Notes: generated by a model from the letters alone, not told the origin. A stretch of DNA of 64,000 nucleotides from Anaerolineales bacterium (GCA_030583925.1 CP129482.1:930001-994000), one strand, 5' to 3'; counted from the stretch's first letter, positions 7,556 to 15,875 are shown. Made by a program: numbers and translations.

Positions 7556-9295
7556 ATGCTTCAACAAAAACCAAAGATGAACCGCCGCGACTTCCTCAAG
7601 TTGATGGGCGCGTTCGCGGGAGCCGCGGGCGCGTCGGCGGCGATCACGGCTTGCGCGCCGGAACAGGTTCCCCTTCCGGACCCGACGCGGGTCGTTCCCG
7701 TCCAGCCGACAGGCGTCCCGCCTGAACCAATCCTGCCGCCAGTGGAGTTGGGGATCATCGCGTTGAATCGAATGGCGTACGGACCGCGTCCCAGCGATCT
7801 CGAAGCGTTCAACGCCCTTGGCGCAACGGACGACGAGCGTTTGCGGAATTTTGTGGCGCAGCAATTGAATCCCGATTCGATTGACGACAGCGAGTTCGAA
7901 GCGCGTTACGCCGCGGCAGGATTCGAGACATTACAAAAAACGCAGGACGAATTGTATTTCGATCACATCGCGAACAATCCGTACGATTCGAACAACGAGG
8001 AATATTGGGATTGGTACGCCAAACCCGCCTATGAATTGGTGGACGCGACATTTCTGCGCGCGGTGTACAGCAAAAAACAACTCGTGGAAATTCTCGCCGA
8101 TTTTTGGCACAACCATTTCAATGTCTATTTCTGGCAGGACGACGGCGTGCCGATGCTGGCGTCGTACAACCGCGATGTGTTGCGCGCCCACATGCTCGGC
8201 AACTTCCGCCAGATGCTCGAAGCGGTGGCGACGCATCCTTCGATGTTGTATTATTTGAATCAGAACAATTCATCCGATGCGGGACCCAACGAAAACTTTG
8301 CGCGTGAATTGTTCGAACTGCACACGCTCGGCGCGGAAAATTACCTCGGCGTGCTCGATCCGAATCTCGTCCAGAAAGACGCCAACGGAATCTCCATCGG
8401 CTACGTGGACAACGACGTGTACGAATCGGCGCGCGCCCTCACAGGCTGGCGCGTGGACGACGACATCTACGAATACGAAGACGGCGTCGAAAAGACTGGT
8501 CGCTTTTTGTATTACAAACCCTGGCACGACCGCTTCAACAAATTGATCCTCGGAAAATATATCCCCGCCGATCAGCCCGATATGCAGGATGGACGCGACG
8601 TGTTGGATTTGCTCGCGTATCATCCGGGCACGGCACGCTTCATCTCGCGCAAACTTGCCCGCCGCTTCATCTCGGACAATCCGCCTGATTCAATCGTGGA
8701 AGCCGCCGCGCAAACTTTTATGGACAACCGCTCCGCTCCCGACCAACTCAAGCGCGTGGTCGAGACGATTCTGCTTTCGCAAGAATTTCGTTCCACGTGG
8801 GGCGCCAAGATCAAACGCCCGATCGAAGCCGTCATCTCGATGATGCGCGCCCTCAACACCGACTTCACCAAACTCCCCGGCGGCATCCCGTGGATGTGTT
8901 CGTTGATGGGGCAAGCCATGTTCGAGCGGCGTCCGCCCGACGGCTACCCCGACGTGAAAGAAGCGTGGGCGAATTCGATGTCCATGTTGTATCGCTGGAA
9001 TTTCGCCGTTGGCATTTCGCAAAATTGGATGGACGACGAGGAACAACAACGCGTCATTCGGACGGATGTCGTCGCGCAGACTTCCGCCGACCTTCGCACC
9101 GCCGAATCTCTCGCGGACTTTTGGATTCCGCGCCTCCTCAACCGCCCCATGTCCGACGCGGACCGCGCGGCGGTCATCGCGGTCATGGCGCAGGAATACG
9201 GTCCGCAAGACGAACTTGATCAAGATCACATCAATTACGTCCTGCCCGCCATGGTCGAAGTGATTCTCATGAGCCCCGACTTTCAATGGAAATAA
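7556..9295 (+). CDS. DUF1800 family protein, Tat-exported lipoprotein
   Basis: The ATG at 7556 follows gaggag at 7542-7547; the frame is open further upstream but only into the hairpin after lipB. The 579-residue product begins MLQQKPKMNRRDFLKLMGAF, a twin-arginine signal, and the signal ends in a lipobox-like ITAC. The mature part matches the DUF1800 family (LNRMAYGPRPSDLEAF near the start; FARELFELHTLG and ADFWHNHFNVYFW inside). The function is unknown; such proteins are exported folded and are normally coded next to DUF1501 proteins, as here. The gene ends just before a ccacagag repeat. Confidence 0.9.
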   Translation: MLQQKPKMNRRDFLKLMGAFAGAAGASAAITACAPEQVPLPDPTRVVPVQPTGVPPEPILPPVELGIIALNRMAYGPRPSDLEAFNALGATDDERLRNFVAQQLNPDSIDDSEFEARYAAAGFETLQKTQDELYFDHIANNPYDSNNEEYWDWYAKPAYELVDATFLRAVYSKKQLVEILADFWHNHFNVYFWQDDGVPMLASYNRDVLRAHMLGNFRQMLEAVATHPSMLYYLNQNNSSDAGPNENFARELFELHTLGAENYLGVLDPNLVQKDANGISIGYVDNDVYESARALTGWRVDDDIYEYEDGVEKTGRFLYYKPWHDRFNKLILGKYIPADQPDMQDGRDVLDLLAYHPGTARFISRKLARRFISDNPPDSIVEAAAQTFMDNRSAPDQLKRVVETILLSQEFRSTWGAKIKRPIEAVISMMRALNTDFTKLPGGIPWMCSLMGQAMFERRPPDGYPDVKEAWANSMSMLYRWNFAVGISQNWMDDEEQQRVIRTDVVAQTSADLRTAESLADFWIPRLLNRPMSDADRAAVIAVMAQEYGPQDELDQDHINYVLPAMVEVILMSPDFQWK

Positions 9296-9301
9296 AGATG
9301 A

Positions 9302-9366
9302 TTAGCCACAGAGCGCACAGAGATTTTGAGATTTTTCTCAGAGAACTCTGTGATCTCTGTGGCTAA
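9302..9366. repeat. ccacagag inverted repeat
   Basis: Arms ttagccacagag (9302-9313) and ctctgtggctaa (9355-9366) are perfect. It lies between the DUF1800 and DUF1501 genes. The same type occurs at 32463-32527 and 25549-25608, and forms the core of the larger elements at 24658, 27433 and 52111. Confidence 0.8.
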
Positions 9367-9388
9367 AAAACCGCCAAGGATAACTCTC

Positions 9389-10621
9389 ATGCCTTCACAA
9401 AAATACTCACGCCGAAACTTTTTACAGGGATGCTCCGCCGCCATTGCCGAACTGGCTGGCGCGCGCTTGAGCAACCTCGCCTTTTCGCAACAAGACAACC
9501 CAACCGACACGCTCGTCGTCGTCTTTTTGCGCGGCGGCTGGGACGCGCTCAACGTCGTTCCGCCTCGCGCTGGCGATGACCGCGGCTACTACGAACTCGC
9601 GCGTCCCAACATCAAGATCAGCAATCTATTGCCGCTCAACGACCAATTCGGTTTGCATCCTGCGCTCGCTCCGTTGCATGGACTGTACCAACAAGGGAAG
9701 ATGGCAGTCGTCCACGCGGTGGGACTCAACTACGACACGCGCAGTCACTTCGACGCGATGGAATACATCGAGCTTGGCACGCCTGGGCAGAAAAACACCA
9801 CCTCAGGCTGGATCACGCGTCACCTGCAAACGAGCGGGGTTTCGTCCATTTTGCCCGCGCTTTCCACGTCAGGCGCGCCGTCGTCGCTCTTGAATTTTGT
9901 CCCAACCGTGAACTTGAACGACCCTTCAGAATTTTCACTCTGGGATAACGGACTCGCCGCGTCTCATCAAACCGCTCTGCGGCAAATGTACGCAGGCGAG
10001 ACGCTCCTCCATCGCGCGGGCGCGCGCACGCTCGAGTCGCTCGATATCGTCAGTCCAATCGTCGAGCAGGATTACCAACCATCCAACGGCGCGCGCTACA
10101 ACGACGACGAACTTAGCCAACAACTCAAAACAGTGGCGCGCATGATCAAACTCGAAACGGGATTGCGCGTCGCCACTGTGGATTACGGCGGCTGGGACAC
10201 GCACGAATACGAAAACGACGGCGATGGCGGCTACATCGCGGACTTGCTCGGCAATCTCGCTTCGGGTCTTTCCAACTTTTATCTCGATCTCGATTCGGGG
10301 TACACCGATAAATTATCGGTCGTCGTCATCAGCGAGTTTGGTCGCCGCCTTGTGCAAAACGAATCCTACGGCACGGATCACGGTCACGGCAATGTGATGT
10401 TCGCCCTCGGCGGCGGAGTCAACGGCGGACAAGTCTACGGGCCGTGGCCTGGTCTGCACAACGACCAACTTTACGATCACGCCGACCTCGCCATCACCAC
10501 AGATTACCGCCAAGTCCTCACCGAACTCCTCTCGCGGCGACTTGGCAACGCCGATGTCGCGTCCGTGTTCCCCGGCTACACTCCGACAGGCGAGATGGGG
10601 ATTTTTAGCGGGATAAGTTAG
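9389..10621 (+). CDS. DUF1501 family protein, Tat-exported
   Basis: The ATG at 9389 is preceded by aaggat; the upstream in-frame ATG at 9326 would start inside a repeat. The 410-residue protein begins MPSQKYSRRNFLQGCSAAIA, a Tat signal. Residues VVVFLRGGWDALNVVPP and SEFGRRLVQNESYGTDHGHG are typical of DUF1501, a sulfatase/alkaline-phosphatase-like fold. It pairs with the DUF1800 gene before it; the biochemical role of this pair is not known. The TAG stop (10619-10621) is the first three bases of the terminal repeat of a MITE-like element. Confidence 0.9.
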   Translation: MPSQKYSRRNFLQGCSAAIAELAGARLSNLAFSQQDNPTDTLVVVFLRGGWDALNVVPPRAGDDRGYYELARPNIKISNLLPLNDQFGLHPALAPLHGLYQQGKMAVVHAVGLNYDTRSHFDAMEYIELGTPGQKNTTSGWITRHLQTSGVSSILPALSTSGAPSSLLNFVPTVNLNDPSEFSLWDNGLAASHQTALRQMYAGETLLHRAGARTLESLDIVSPIVEQDYQPSNGARYNDDELSQQLKTVARMIKLETGLRVATVDYGGWDTHEYENDGDGGYIADLLGNLASGLSNFYLDLDSGYTDKLSVVVISEFGRRLVQNESYGTDHGHGNVMFALGGGVNGGQVYGPWPGLHNDQLYDHADLAITTDYRQVLTELLSRRLGNADVASVFPGYTPTGEMGIFSGIS

Positions 10622-10783
10622 GGTCTGTATGCAAATTAAGGATTATGTCACCCTGAGTGGCGCAAAGCGCCACGAAGGGTCTCTGACTCGCCAAAAACGA
10701 GTCGTTTTTGAGCAAAGGTAGAGATTCTTCGTTGCTTCGCTCCTCAGAATGACAATGTTTTGGTAATTTGCATACAGACCCTA
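10619..10783. mobile_element. MITE-like element with 20-bp perfect terminal inverted repeats
   Basis: The ends are tagggtctgtatgcaaatta (10619-10638) and its exact reverse complement (10764-10783). The 165-bp element codes for nothing; its middle holds two further inverted repeats (gagtggcgcaaagcgccac; acgagtcgtttttgag region) and a gattcttcg...cagaatgac segment related to the element at 16392-16510. Its left end supplies the DUF1501 stop codon. No clear target duplication beyond TA can be read. Confidence 0.75.
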
Positions 10784-10817
10784 GTATTGCTGGTGCTATT
10801 GCTGAAAGGTAAAGGCA

Positions 10818-11192
10818 GTGAAAAATAAGCGAGAAAGCTCCCAATCCTCAGCCTCTTATCGCAAGGTCGCTTTTAATGAATACCCTCCATTTTGCGCATA
10901 TTGCGGCTTTGGTATCAAAGGCATCCTTCAAGTAGCGCATCTTAACCACAATCGCAAAGATAACTCCGTGGGAAATTTAGTCATCCTGTGTCCCACCTGC
11001 CATAAGATGTATGATGGCAACTTGATTTCTAAAGAAATTCTTGTAATCTTGCGTGACAATCCCCGAAAGTTAGATTGGTCTTCCAGCATGAAGGATGCTG
11101 GGATAAAAGCCGCTCGAACACGTAAAGCAAGAGCTGCAGGAAGAAAAGCCGCAGAGACACGGCGTAGAAACCAACAAACAAAGAAAGCGTAG
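10818..11192 (+). CDS. Small HNH endonuclease-like protein
   Basis: The GTG start at 10818 follows aaaggtaaagg. The 124-residue protein has an HNH/zinc arrangement: CAYC near residue 27-30, VAHLNHNRKDNSVGNLVILC (about 45-64) and PTCHKMY. The first His-Asn and later Asn-His positions fit an HNH nuclease, with paired cysteines binding structural zinc. The C-terminal 35 residues are very basic (KAARTRKARAAGRKAAETRR), likely for nucleic acid binding. It sits right after the MITE-like element and before an unrelated convergent small gene, so it may be recently acquired. Target and biological role are unknown. Confidence 0.7.
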   Translation: MKNKRESSQSSASYRKVAFNEYPPFCAYCGFGIKGILQVAHLNHNRKDNSVGNLVILCPTCHKMYDGNLISKEILVILRDNPRKLDWSSSMKDAGIKAARTRKARAAGRKAAETRRRNQQTKKA

Positions 11193-11200
11193 CGGCTGGG

Positions 11201-11446
11201 CTATTTTTTCTTTGTTTTGCGTACTTTCGGTTTGATACGTTTACTCGTCTCATCATAATCCTCTGGTCCGATACGTTTTCCTGTTTCGTCAAAAACCTTT
11301 GGATACAAGCGATGTGCCTTTTCAGGATTCTTCAGCGCCCATTCGTCCTGTACTCTTCTGATATGAGAAACGATCATTTCTGCCGTCGATTCTTTTGAGA
11401 ATTGTACGCGCTTAAGTTTTTTGTTTGATTGCTTTTTCGCTGGCAT
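11201..11446 (-). CDS. Small basic protein, unknown
   Basis: An 81-residue reading frame with a good ribosome site (ggagag, 10 bp before ATG). The C-terminal half repeats a short unit: FDETGKRIGP then YDETSKRIKP. Both ends are lysine-rich. I do not recognise a family. It converges on the HNH gene with 8 bp between stops and lies 24 bp downstream of the position where the loader gene ends, on the same strand as that gene but transcribed after it. Confidence 0.5.
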   Translation of the reverse strand: MPAKKQSNKKLKRVQFSKESTAEMIVSHIRRVQDEWALKNPEKAHRLYPKVFDETGKRIGPEDYDETSKRIKPKVRKTKKK

Positions 11447-11470
11447 ATGGACTCTCCGTAAAAAATAATC

Positions 11471-13003
11471 TCAGCTGCGACCTTTCTTCGCTGCCGCCTT
11501 CTTCCCCTTCGTGGACTTGCGATACGGCGGCATATCAATCACGCAGATTTGACATTTGCTCGTATCCAACAATTTATTCCACAAGCTCGGATAACTTTTC
11601 GCAAACGACTCAGGGTCAAGCGTGGACGTGATTACCGTCGGAAGGTTGGCGTAATAGCGGTGATTCAGAATCTGGTGCAGTTTATCCTCCGCCCACACGG
11701 ACGAGATGCCGCTTTCCTTCAAGTCGTCGAGCATGAGCAGGGGCGTGGTGCGGATCTCGTAGGCGCGGCGATCAAACGTCACGTCGGAGTTGGGGCGGAA
11801 GGTCGCTTTGAGGTAGTCGAGCAGAGTCGAAACTTCGGAAAGAATCGCTTGTCCGCCGAGGAGGAGTCGGTAATTGCCGATCGCCGCGGCTAGGTGAGTC
11901 TTCCCGTTGTGCGATTGTCCCAGAATAACCAGCCAGCTGTTCGGACTCTCCGCAAATTGCACAGCCGCGTCGAGCGCTTCATGCAATCGCTTGACGTGCT
12001 GCGCGGTCACTTTCTCGCGGACGATCTCTTTGTCTTTGACGGGTCTGCCGTAGCGGTCTTGTCTTTCCTTGATGATCGTGGTGACAATTTCCGTGCCGAC
12101 GTCGTCATCGCGCGTTTCAAAATTGCCGAACGACATTTCTTTGACGTGCGAAAGCGACAGCATCGAGATGCCTGGGTTGCTCGTTTCGGTGGGGCGGCGG
12201 TAATCGGGCGCGGTGATGCGGACGTACTTCACGAACTCCGCATCCTGCAAGCGTGAGCGGATGCGGCTTTCGATCTCGTCGAGAATCAAATTCGTGGTAA
12301 TGACTGTCGGCAGTTTGTTGATGTAACGATAGTTGATGATCTGGAATAATTTTTCCTGCGCCCACGGCGTGGCGTTCTGCGTGCCGAAGTCGTCCATCAC
12401 CAGCAGGTTTGCGCCGCGAATATCTTCGAAGCGTTGTTCGAATGTCGTTTCGGGATCGTTGTATGCAAAGCGAAGTGAATCGAGCAGATCGGGGACAGTG
12501 ATGAACAACGTGGGCACGCCGCGTTGCACACATTCGTTTGCAATCGCCGCAGCAAGATGAGTCTTCCCGCATCCGTACGCGCCTTCGAGCAACAGCCAGC
12601 CCTTCAACGACTTCGCAAAATTTTCCGACGCGTCGAGCGCGTCGCGCAGACTCGCCACTTCCTGCGGCGAAACAAATTCCGCTTTCGGATTCCCCGCTGG
12701 ATTGAAATTCGCAAACGTCAAATGACTTAACCGTTCGAGGTTGCTCATCTCGTACAAGCGTTTGCGCGCGTTCTCGGCGATGTCGTTGGCGCGGCACACG
12801 CACGGCTCGAGCCGACCGAATTTTTCATGTCCCACTGGCACGTCCACGCGCAAAAAGCCCACGCCGCCGCAATGCGGACAATCAGGCTTGCCGAGCATAG
12901 TGCGAGGCATCGGCGCGGCGCTACCCGTCGAGATATTCGGCGAACTCGCTTTTGGTGTAGCGCTCAGAACCTTGTCGAGCGTCGCGCTGATCTTTTTGTC
13001 CAT
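11471..13003 (-). CDS. Double AAA+ ATPase, DnaC/DnaI-like helicase loader
   Basis: A 510-residue protein with two DnaC/IstB-type AAA+ domains in one chain. An N-terminal zinc-binding part has CPHC (42-45) and CVC (68-70). Domain 1: Walker A GAYGCGKT (141-148), Walker B LLVMDDFG (200-207), arginine-bearing SRIRSRL (247-252 region). Domain 2: Walker A GQSHNGKT (362-369), Walker B LLMLDDLK (422-429), but the matching box reads PSLWNKL, without arginine. DnaC and DnaI normally have one such domain. Its place after dnaB and a DnaD-like gene implies it loads the replicative helicase. The start overlaps the DnaD-like gene by 83 bp; an in-frame ATG at 12910 would avoid the overlap. Confidence 0.85.
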   Translation of the reverse strand: MDKKISATLDKVLSATPKASSPNISTGSAAPMPRTMLGKPDCPHCGGVGFLRVDVPVGHEKFGRLEPCVCRANDIAENARKRLYEMSNLERLSHLTFANFNPAGNPKAEFVSPQEVASLRDALDASENFAKSLKGWLLLEGAYGCGKTHLAAAIANECVQRGVPTLFITVPDLLDSLRFAYNDPETTFEQRFEDIRGANLLVMDDFGTQNATPWAQEKLFQIINYRYINKLPTVITTNLILDEIESRIRSRLQDAEFVKYVRITAPDYRRPTETSNPGISMLSLSHVKEMSFGNFETRDDDVGTEIVTTIIKERQDRYGRPVKDKEIVREKVTAQHVKRLHEALDAAVQFAESPNSWLVILGQSHNGKTHLAAAIGNYRLLLGGQAILSEVSTLLDYLKATFRPNSDVTFDRRAYEIRTTPLLMLDDLKESGISSVWAEDKLHQILNHRYYANLPTVITSTLDPESFAKSYPSLWNKLLDTSKCQICVIDMPPYRKSTKGKKAAAKKGRS

Positions 13004-13577
13004 GCCTGCCTTCGTCCTTCCATCGTTTCAAAACCGCTTCGCAATATTTCCAATTGCGCTTGTTATTTTTTGCCGCCAACTCGATCGCATCCGCAACCCA
13101 TTCATCCGAATACAACTCCTCGGCGTCTTTCAACGCGTCGGCGATCAACGGCGTGAGCGGACCGATATTCTCCTCATACAACCGAAACACATTCGGACGT
13201 TCCATCGGCGGGGCTGATATTTTACTTGCGGGATTCCACGTCCCGCTTTCTATTGCTTGGATTCCAGCCCGCCCGCGCGGCGAATTCAACAGGAAGTAAA
13301 CAACCGCTTCTTTCTCGACCTTCAACATGCTCCCGCGTCGGACGGCTTTCTCAAGCCCACGCGTGATCTCCTCCGCGCTCAAGCCCAACTCCTTGACGTT
13401 GAAATCCATCCTGCTCAACGCCCGAAACGGACCGTCCATATGCTCCGCGCGCCACAGGAAATACATCGTCACCTTCAACTCCGCCGCGTCGTCAATCTCC
13501 TTCAATAGATTGTGAAAGAACTTGTCGGGCAGTGGTGTAAAAGTTTCAGAGTCGGTAAAGCCTTTGAATTTATTCAT
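12921..13577 (-). CDS. DnaD/DnaB_2-domain primosome-like protein
   Basis: A 218-residue protein. The N-terminal half looks like a winged-helix region (residues about 15-105). The C-terminal part (about 125-195) fits the DnaD-like domain: an NVFRLYEENIGPLTPLIADA helix followed by the YxxxVxxWK pattern (YCEAVLKRWKDEG), close to the conserved YxxxIxxWK of DnaD. DnaD proteins help load the replicative helicase in Firmicutes. Here the gene sits between dnaB and a DnaC-like loader, which strongly supports a role in replication start or restart. It is separated from dnaB by a 29-bp palindrome. Confidence 0.8.
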   Translation of the reverse strand: MNKFKGFTDSETFTPLPDKFFHNLLKEIDDAAELKVTMYFLWRAEHMDGPFRALSRMDFNVKELGLSAEEITRGLEKAVRRGSMLKVEKEAVVYFLLNSPRGRAGIQAIESGTWNPASKISAPPMERPNVFRLYEENIGPLTPLIADALKDAEELYSDEWVADAIELAAKNNKRNWKYCEAVLKRWKDEGRHGQKDQRDARQGSERYTKSEFAEYLDG

Positions 13578-13586
13578 GTTGCATCC

Positions 13587-13615
13587 GTAGGGGCGACCCG
13601 TCGGGTCGCCCCTAC
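13587..13615. repeat. Family A palindrome between dnaB and the DnaD-like gene
   Basis: Arms gtaggggcgacccg and cgggtcgcccctac around a single t. Perfect over 14 bp each side. Confidence 0.85.
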
Positions 13616-13619
13616 AAAA

Positions 13620-14996
13620 TCATTCATTCGGCTTAAACACCCTCGTCGCCGCGTTCTCGAACTTCGCCAGCGCGCCTCGGAAGACCAACTCCACGCTGCC
13701 CACGGGACCGTTACGATGCTTCGCCACGATGATCTCGGCGACATTTTGCTTAACCGTATCCTTCTCGTATTGGTCGGGGCGATAGATGAACATCACGATG
13801 TCGGCGTCCTGCTCGAGGCTCCCCGATTCCCTCAAATCCGAAAGCACGGGGCGTTTATCGGAGCGTTGCTCGACGGCGCGGCTCAACTGCGCCGCGGCAA
13901 GGACAGGCACGTTCAACTCGCGCGCCAGCACTTTGAGGTTGCGTGAAATGTACGAAACTTCTTGCACGCGGTTATCGGTGCGCGTGTCTCCGCCCATCAA
14001 TTGGAGGTAATCCACAATGACGAGGTCGAGACCAAATTCGAGGTGGAGGCGGCGGCATTTCGTCCGCAGTTGAAGCGGGGTGATGGCGGGCGTGTCGTCG
14101 AGATAAATGTGCGTATCCCCGAACACTTCAATCGAGTGAGTGAACAGGGGCCACTCGTTCTCTTGCAGTTTGCCAGTTCGCAAGCGTTGTGAGTCGATTC
14201 CCGTTTCTTGCGCGATCAATCTCTGCACAACTTGTTCGTTCGACATTTCGAGCGAAAAGATGGCGACATGTTTTTTGTGAGTTAGCCCTGCGTTCTTTGC
14301 AATGGAAAGTAAAAATCCAGTTTTACCTTGACCAGGACGACCAGCGATGATGAGCAAGTCCGAGGGTTGCAAACCCGTGAGCATTTTGTCGAGGTCAATG
14401 AACCCTGTTGGCACGCCGACGATTTCATCGGGACGTTTGGCGAGCGTGTCAATGCGGTCGTAGTAATCGCTCAACACGTTGGAGATCGGTTGCAGGTCGT
14501 GTTTGAGCCGCCGTTCGCTGACGTTGAAGACCGCTTTCTCGGCTTCGTCCATCACGGTGTCAACGTTCGTCTTTTCGTCGTACGCGATCGAAGCGATTCT
14601 GTTCGCCGCCGTGATCATCTTGCGGCGGACGGAATATCCCTCCACGATGCGCCCGTACGACTCAGCATTCAAAGAAGAGGGCACTTGGTTCACCAACGCG
14701 GTGAGATACGCGGGTCCGCCGATCTCGCTCAACTGCCCGCGTTTGTCGAGTTCGTTCGAGACAGTCAAAAGGTCGATGGGGATGCGTTGTTCGTGCAGGC
14801 TCGTGAACGCGTCCCAAATCCACTGATGTCGGTGGATGTAAAAATCCTCCGCGTTCAAAAACTGCGCGACGTCGTAATACACCTCAGGGTTAATGAACAC
14901 CGCCCCAACGACGGCTTCTTCGGCTTCGCGGCTATGCGGGACTGCCGCTGTGGACGACGCGGGGGCGGTATCTTCAGTGGGAAAAAAGTCGGTCAT
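13620..14996 (-). CDS. dnaB: Replicative DNA helicase
   Basis: The 458-residue protein has the DnaB N-terminal domain (PHSREAEEAVVGAVFINPEVY, about 20-120) and the RecA-like helicase domain with Walker A GRPGQGKT near 210 and Walker B LVIVDYLQLMGG near 310. AAQLSRAVEQRSDKRPVLSDLRESGSLEQDAD-type motifs follow, all standard for DnaB. It forms the hexameric 5'-3' helicase of the replication fork. Its ATG overlaps the stop of the preceding BFN gene (ATGA), so the two are co-translated; the DnaD-like and loader genes follow. Confidence 0.97.
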   Translation of the reverse strand: MTDFFPTEDTAPASSTAAVPHSREAEEAVVGAVFINPEVYYDVAQFLNAEDFYIHRHQWIWDAFTSLHEQRIPIDLLTVSNELDKRGQLSEIGGPAYLTALVNQVPSSLNAESYGRIVEGYSVRRKMITAANRIASIAYDEKTNVDTVMDEAEKAVFNVSERRLKHDLQPISNVLSDYYDRIDTLAKRPDEIVGVPTGFIDLDKMLTGLQPSDLLIIAGRPGQGKTGFLLSIAKNAGLTHKKHVAIFSLEMSNEQVVQRLIAQETGIDSQRLRTGKLQENEWPLFTHSIEVFGDTHIYLDDTPAITPLQLRTKCRRLHLEFGLDLVIVDYLQLMGGDTRTDNRVQEVSYISRNLKVLARELNVPVLAAAQLSRAVEQRSDKRPVLSDLRESGSLEQDADIVMFIYRPDQYEKDTVKQNVAEIIVAKHRNGPVGSVELVFRGALAKFENAATRVFKPNE

Positions 14997-15583
14997 TTTT
15001 TCTTCGGCTTTTTCGGTTGGTCTGGAGCGTCGCCTTCGGGTTTGCTTTCGTCGGGTTTATCGAAATCGAGTTTTTCCAAAAAGTTTTCGAAGACGGACAA
15101 ACGCTCGGCTCCTTCTTTCGTGAGTGGGGCTGGCTCCGATTTGGGAGGCGGCGCGGCGCTTTCAGCCACTTCCTCCTCAGGGATGATGCTTGCCGCGTCC
15201 ATCACGCTCGGGTGGACGTAGATCGGCACGTGCGCGCGCACCGACAATGCGATCGCGTCTGACGAACGAGAATCGATCTTGAGTTCTTTGCCGTTCAACT
15301 CGGCGATGATCGCGCCGAAGTAGGTGTCGTTCTCCAGTTTGACGATCTCGATGCGCGTGATGCGCGCGTTGAAGGCGTTGAAGATATTTCGCAATAGGTC
15401 GTGCGTGAGCGGGCGACTGACTTCCACTTCTTGCAAGGCGATGGTGATCGCCTCCGCTTCGTAGGGTCCGACCCAGATGGGGAGGTAGCGTTCTTCGTTG
15501 ACCTGTTTGAGCACCACCACTCGGTTGGGCGTCATCAGGTGAACGCGTACGCTGTCAATTTGCACTTCGATCATTTTTTGCAT
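14993..15583 (-). CDS. Bifunctional nuclease (BFN/DUF151) domain protein
   Basis: A 196-residue protein. Residues 1-135 fit the BFN domain (LPIWVGPYEAEAITIAL; RPLTHDLL; DSRSSDAIALSVRAHVPIYV). The C-terminal 60 residues are a low-complexity acidic and proline-rich tail ending in PKKPKKK. BFN proteins have been reported with DNase and RNase activity, but many members are uncharacterised. It is first in the operon that continues into dnaB, so a link to DNA maintenance is plausible but inferred. Confidence 0.88.
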   Translation of the reverse strand: MQKMIEVQIDSVRVHLMTPNRVVVLKQVNEERYLPIWVGPYEAEAITIALQEVEVSRPLTHDLLRNIFNAFNARITRIEIVKLENDTYFGAIIAELNGKELKIDSRSSDAIALSVRAHVPIYVHPSVMDAASIIPEEEVAESAAPPPKSEPAPLTKEGAERLSVFENFLEKLDFDKPDESKPEGDAPDQPKKPKKK

Positions 15584-15608
15584 GGGAAACTCCGGGCTTG
15601 TATTTTCT

Positions 15609-15617
15609 AGTATAGCA
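15609..15617 (-). promoter_or_regulatory. Extended -10 promoter for the BFN-dnaB operon
   Basis: Read on the minus strand, TGCTATACT lies about 26 bp before the BFN start codon. It gives a TGN extension and a TATACT box. No clear -35. It is back to back with the tRNA-Pro promoter. Confidence 0.45.
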
Positions 15618-15641
15618 TATTCACATCCTCATTACATAGAT

Positions 15642-15670
15642 TTGCCGATTTTTCTAAATGAGACTATAAT
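15642..15670 (+). promoter_or_regulatory. Sigma-70 type promoter for tRNA-Pro
   Basis: TTGCCG (15642-15647), 17-bp spacer, TATAAT (15665-15670). Transcription would begin near 15677, just before the decayed tRNA copy and then the intact tRNA-Pro. Confidence 0.75.
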
Positions 15671-15684
15671 GCGGTTCTCTCAAT

Positions 15685-15753
15685 CGGGGCGTGACGCAGT
15701 CCGATAACGCATGGCGCTGAGAGCGCCAGAGTCGGATTGCTCACTCCCAATCA
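15685..15753 (+). pseudogene. Decayed tandem copy of tRNA-Pro
   Basis: It begins cggggcgtgacgcagtccga, nearly the same as the first 20 bases of the tRNA-Pro that follows 75 bp later, and the D arm is recognisable. An anticodon-like stem tggcg/cgcca surrounds loop ctgagag, but no T arm and no pairing 3' acceptor strand can be found. It lies between the promoter and the intact tRNA, so it is transcribed as leader. Confidence 0.6.
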
Positions 15754-15759
15754 ATTCAT

Positions 15760-15833
15760 CGGGGCGTGGCGCAGCCCGGTAGCGCACTTGCATGGGGTGC
15801 AAGGGGTCGTAGGTTCAAATCCTATCGCCCCGA
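15760..15833 (+). tRNA. tRNA-Pro (GGG)
   Basis: Acceptor strands cggggcg / cgccccg pair over 7 bp. The anticodon arm is cttgc-atggggt-gcaag, giving anticodon GGG; the T arm contains ggttcaaatcc. CCA is not encoded. A strong hairpin follows at once. Confidence 0.93.
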
Positions 15834-15840
15834 CTGAATC

Positions 15841-15872
15841 TCAGGCGGCAGTTCAACTGCCGCCTGAACTTT
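15841..15872 (+). terminator. Rho-independent terminator of tRNA-Pro
   Basis: Arms tcaggcggcagtt (15841-15853) and aactgccgcctga (15855-15867), then acttttg. Confidence 0.7.
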
Positions 15873-15875
15873 TGT

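Noticed and set aside
10818..11446. HNH gene and small basic gene as a toxin-antitoxin or defence pair
   Set aside because: They converge and do not form an operon, and no partner family is recognised; the evidence is too thin.
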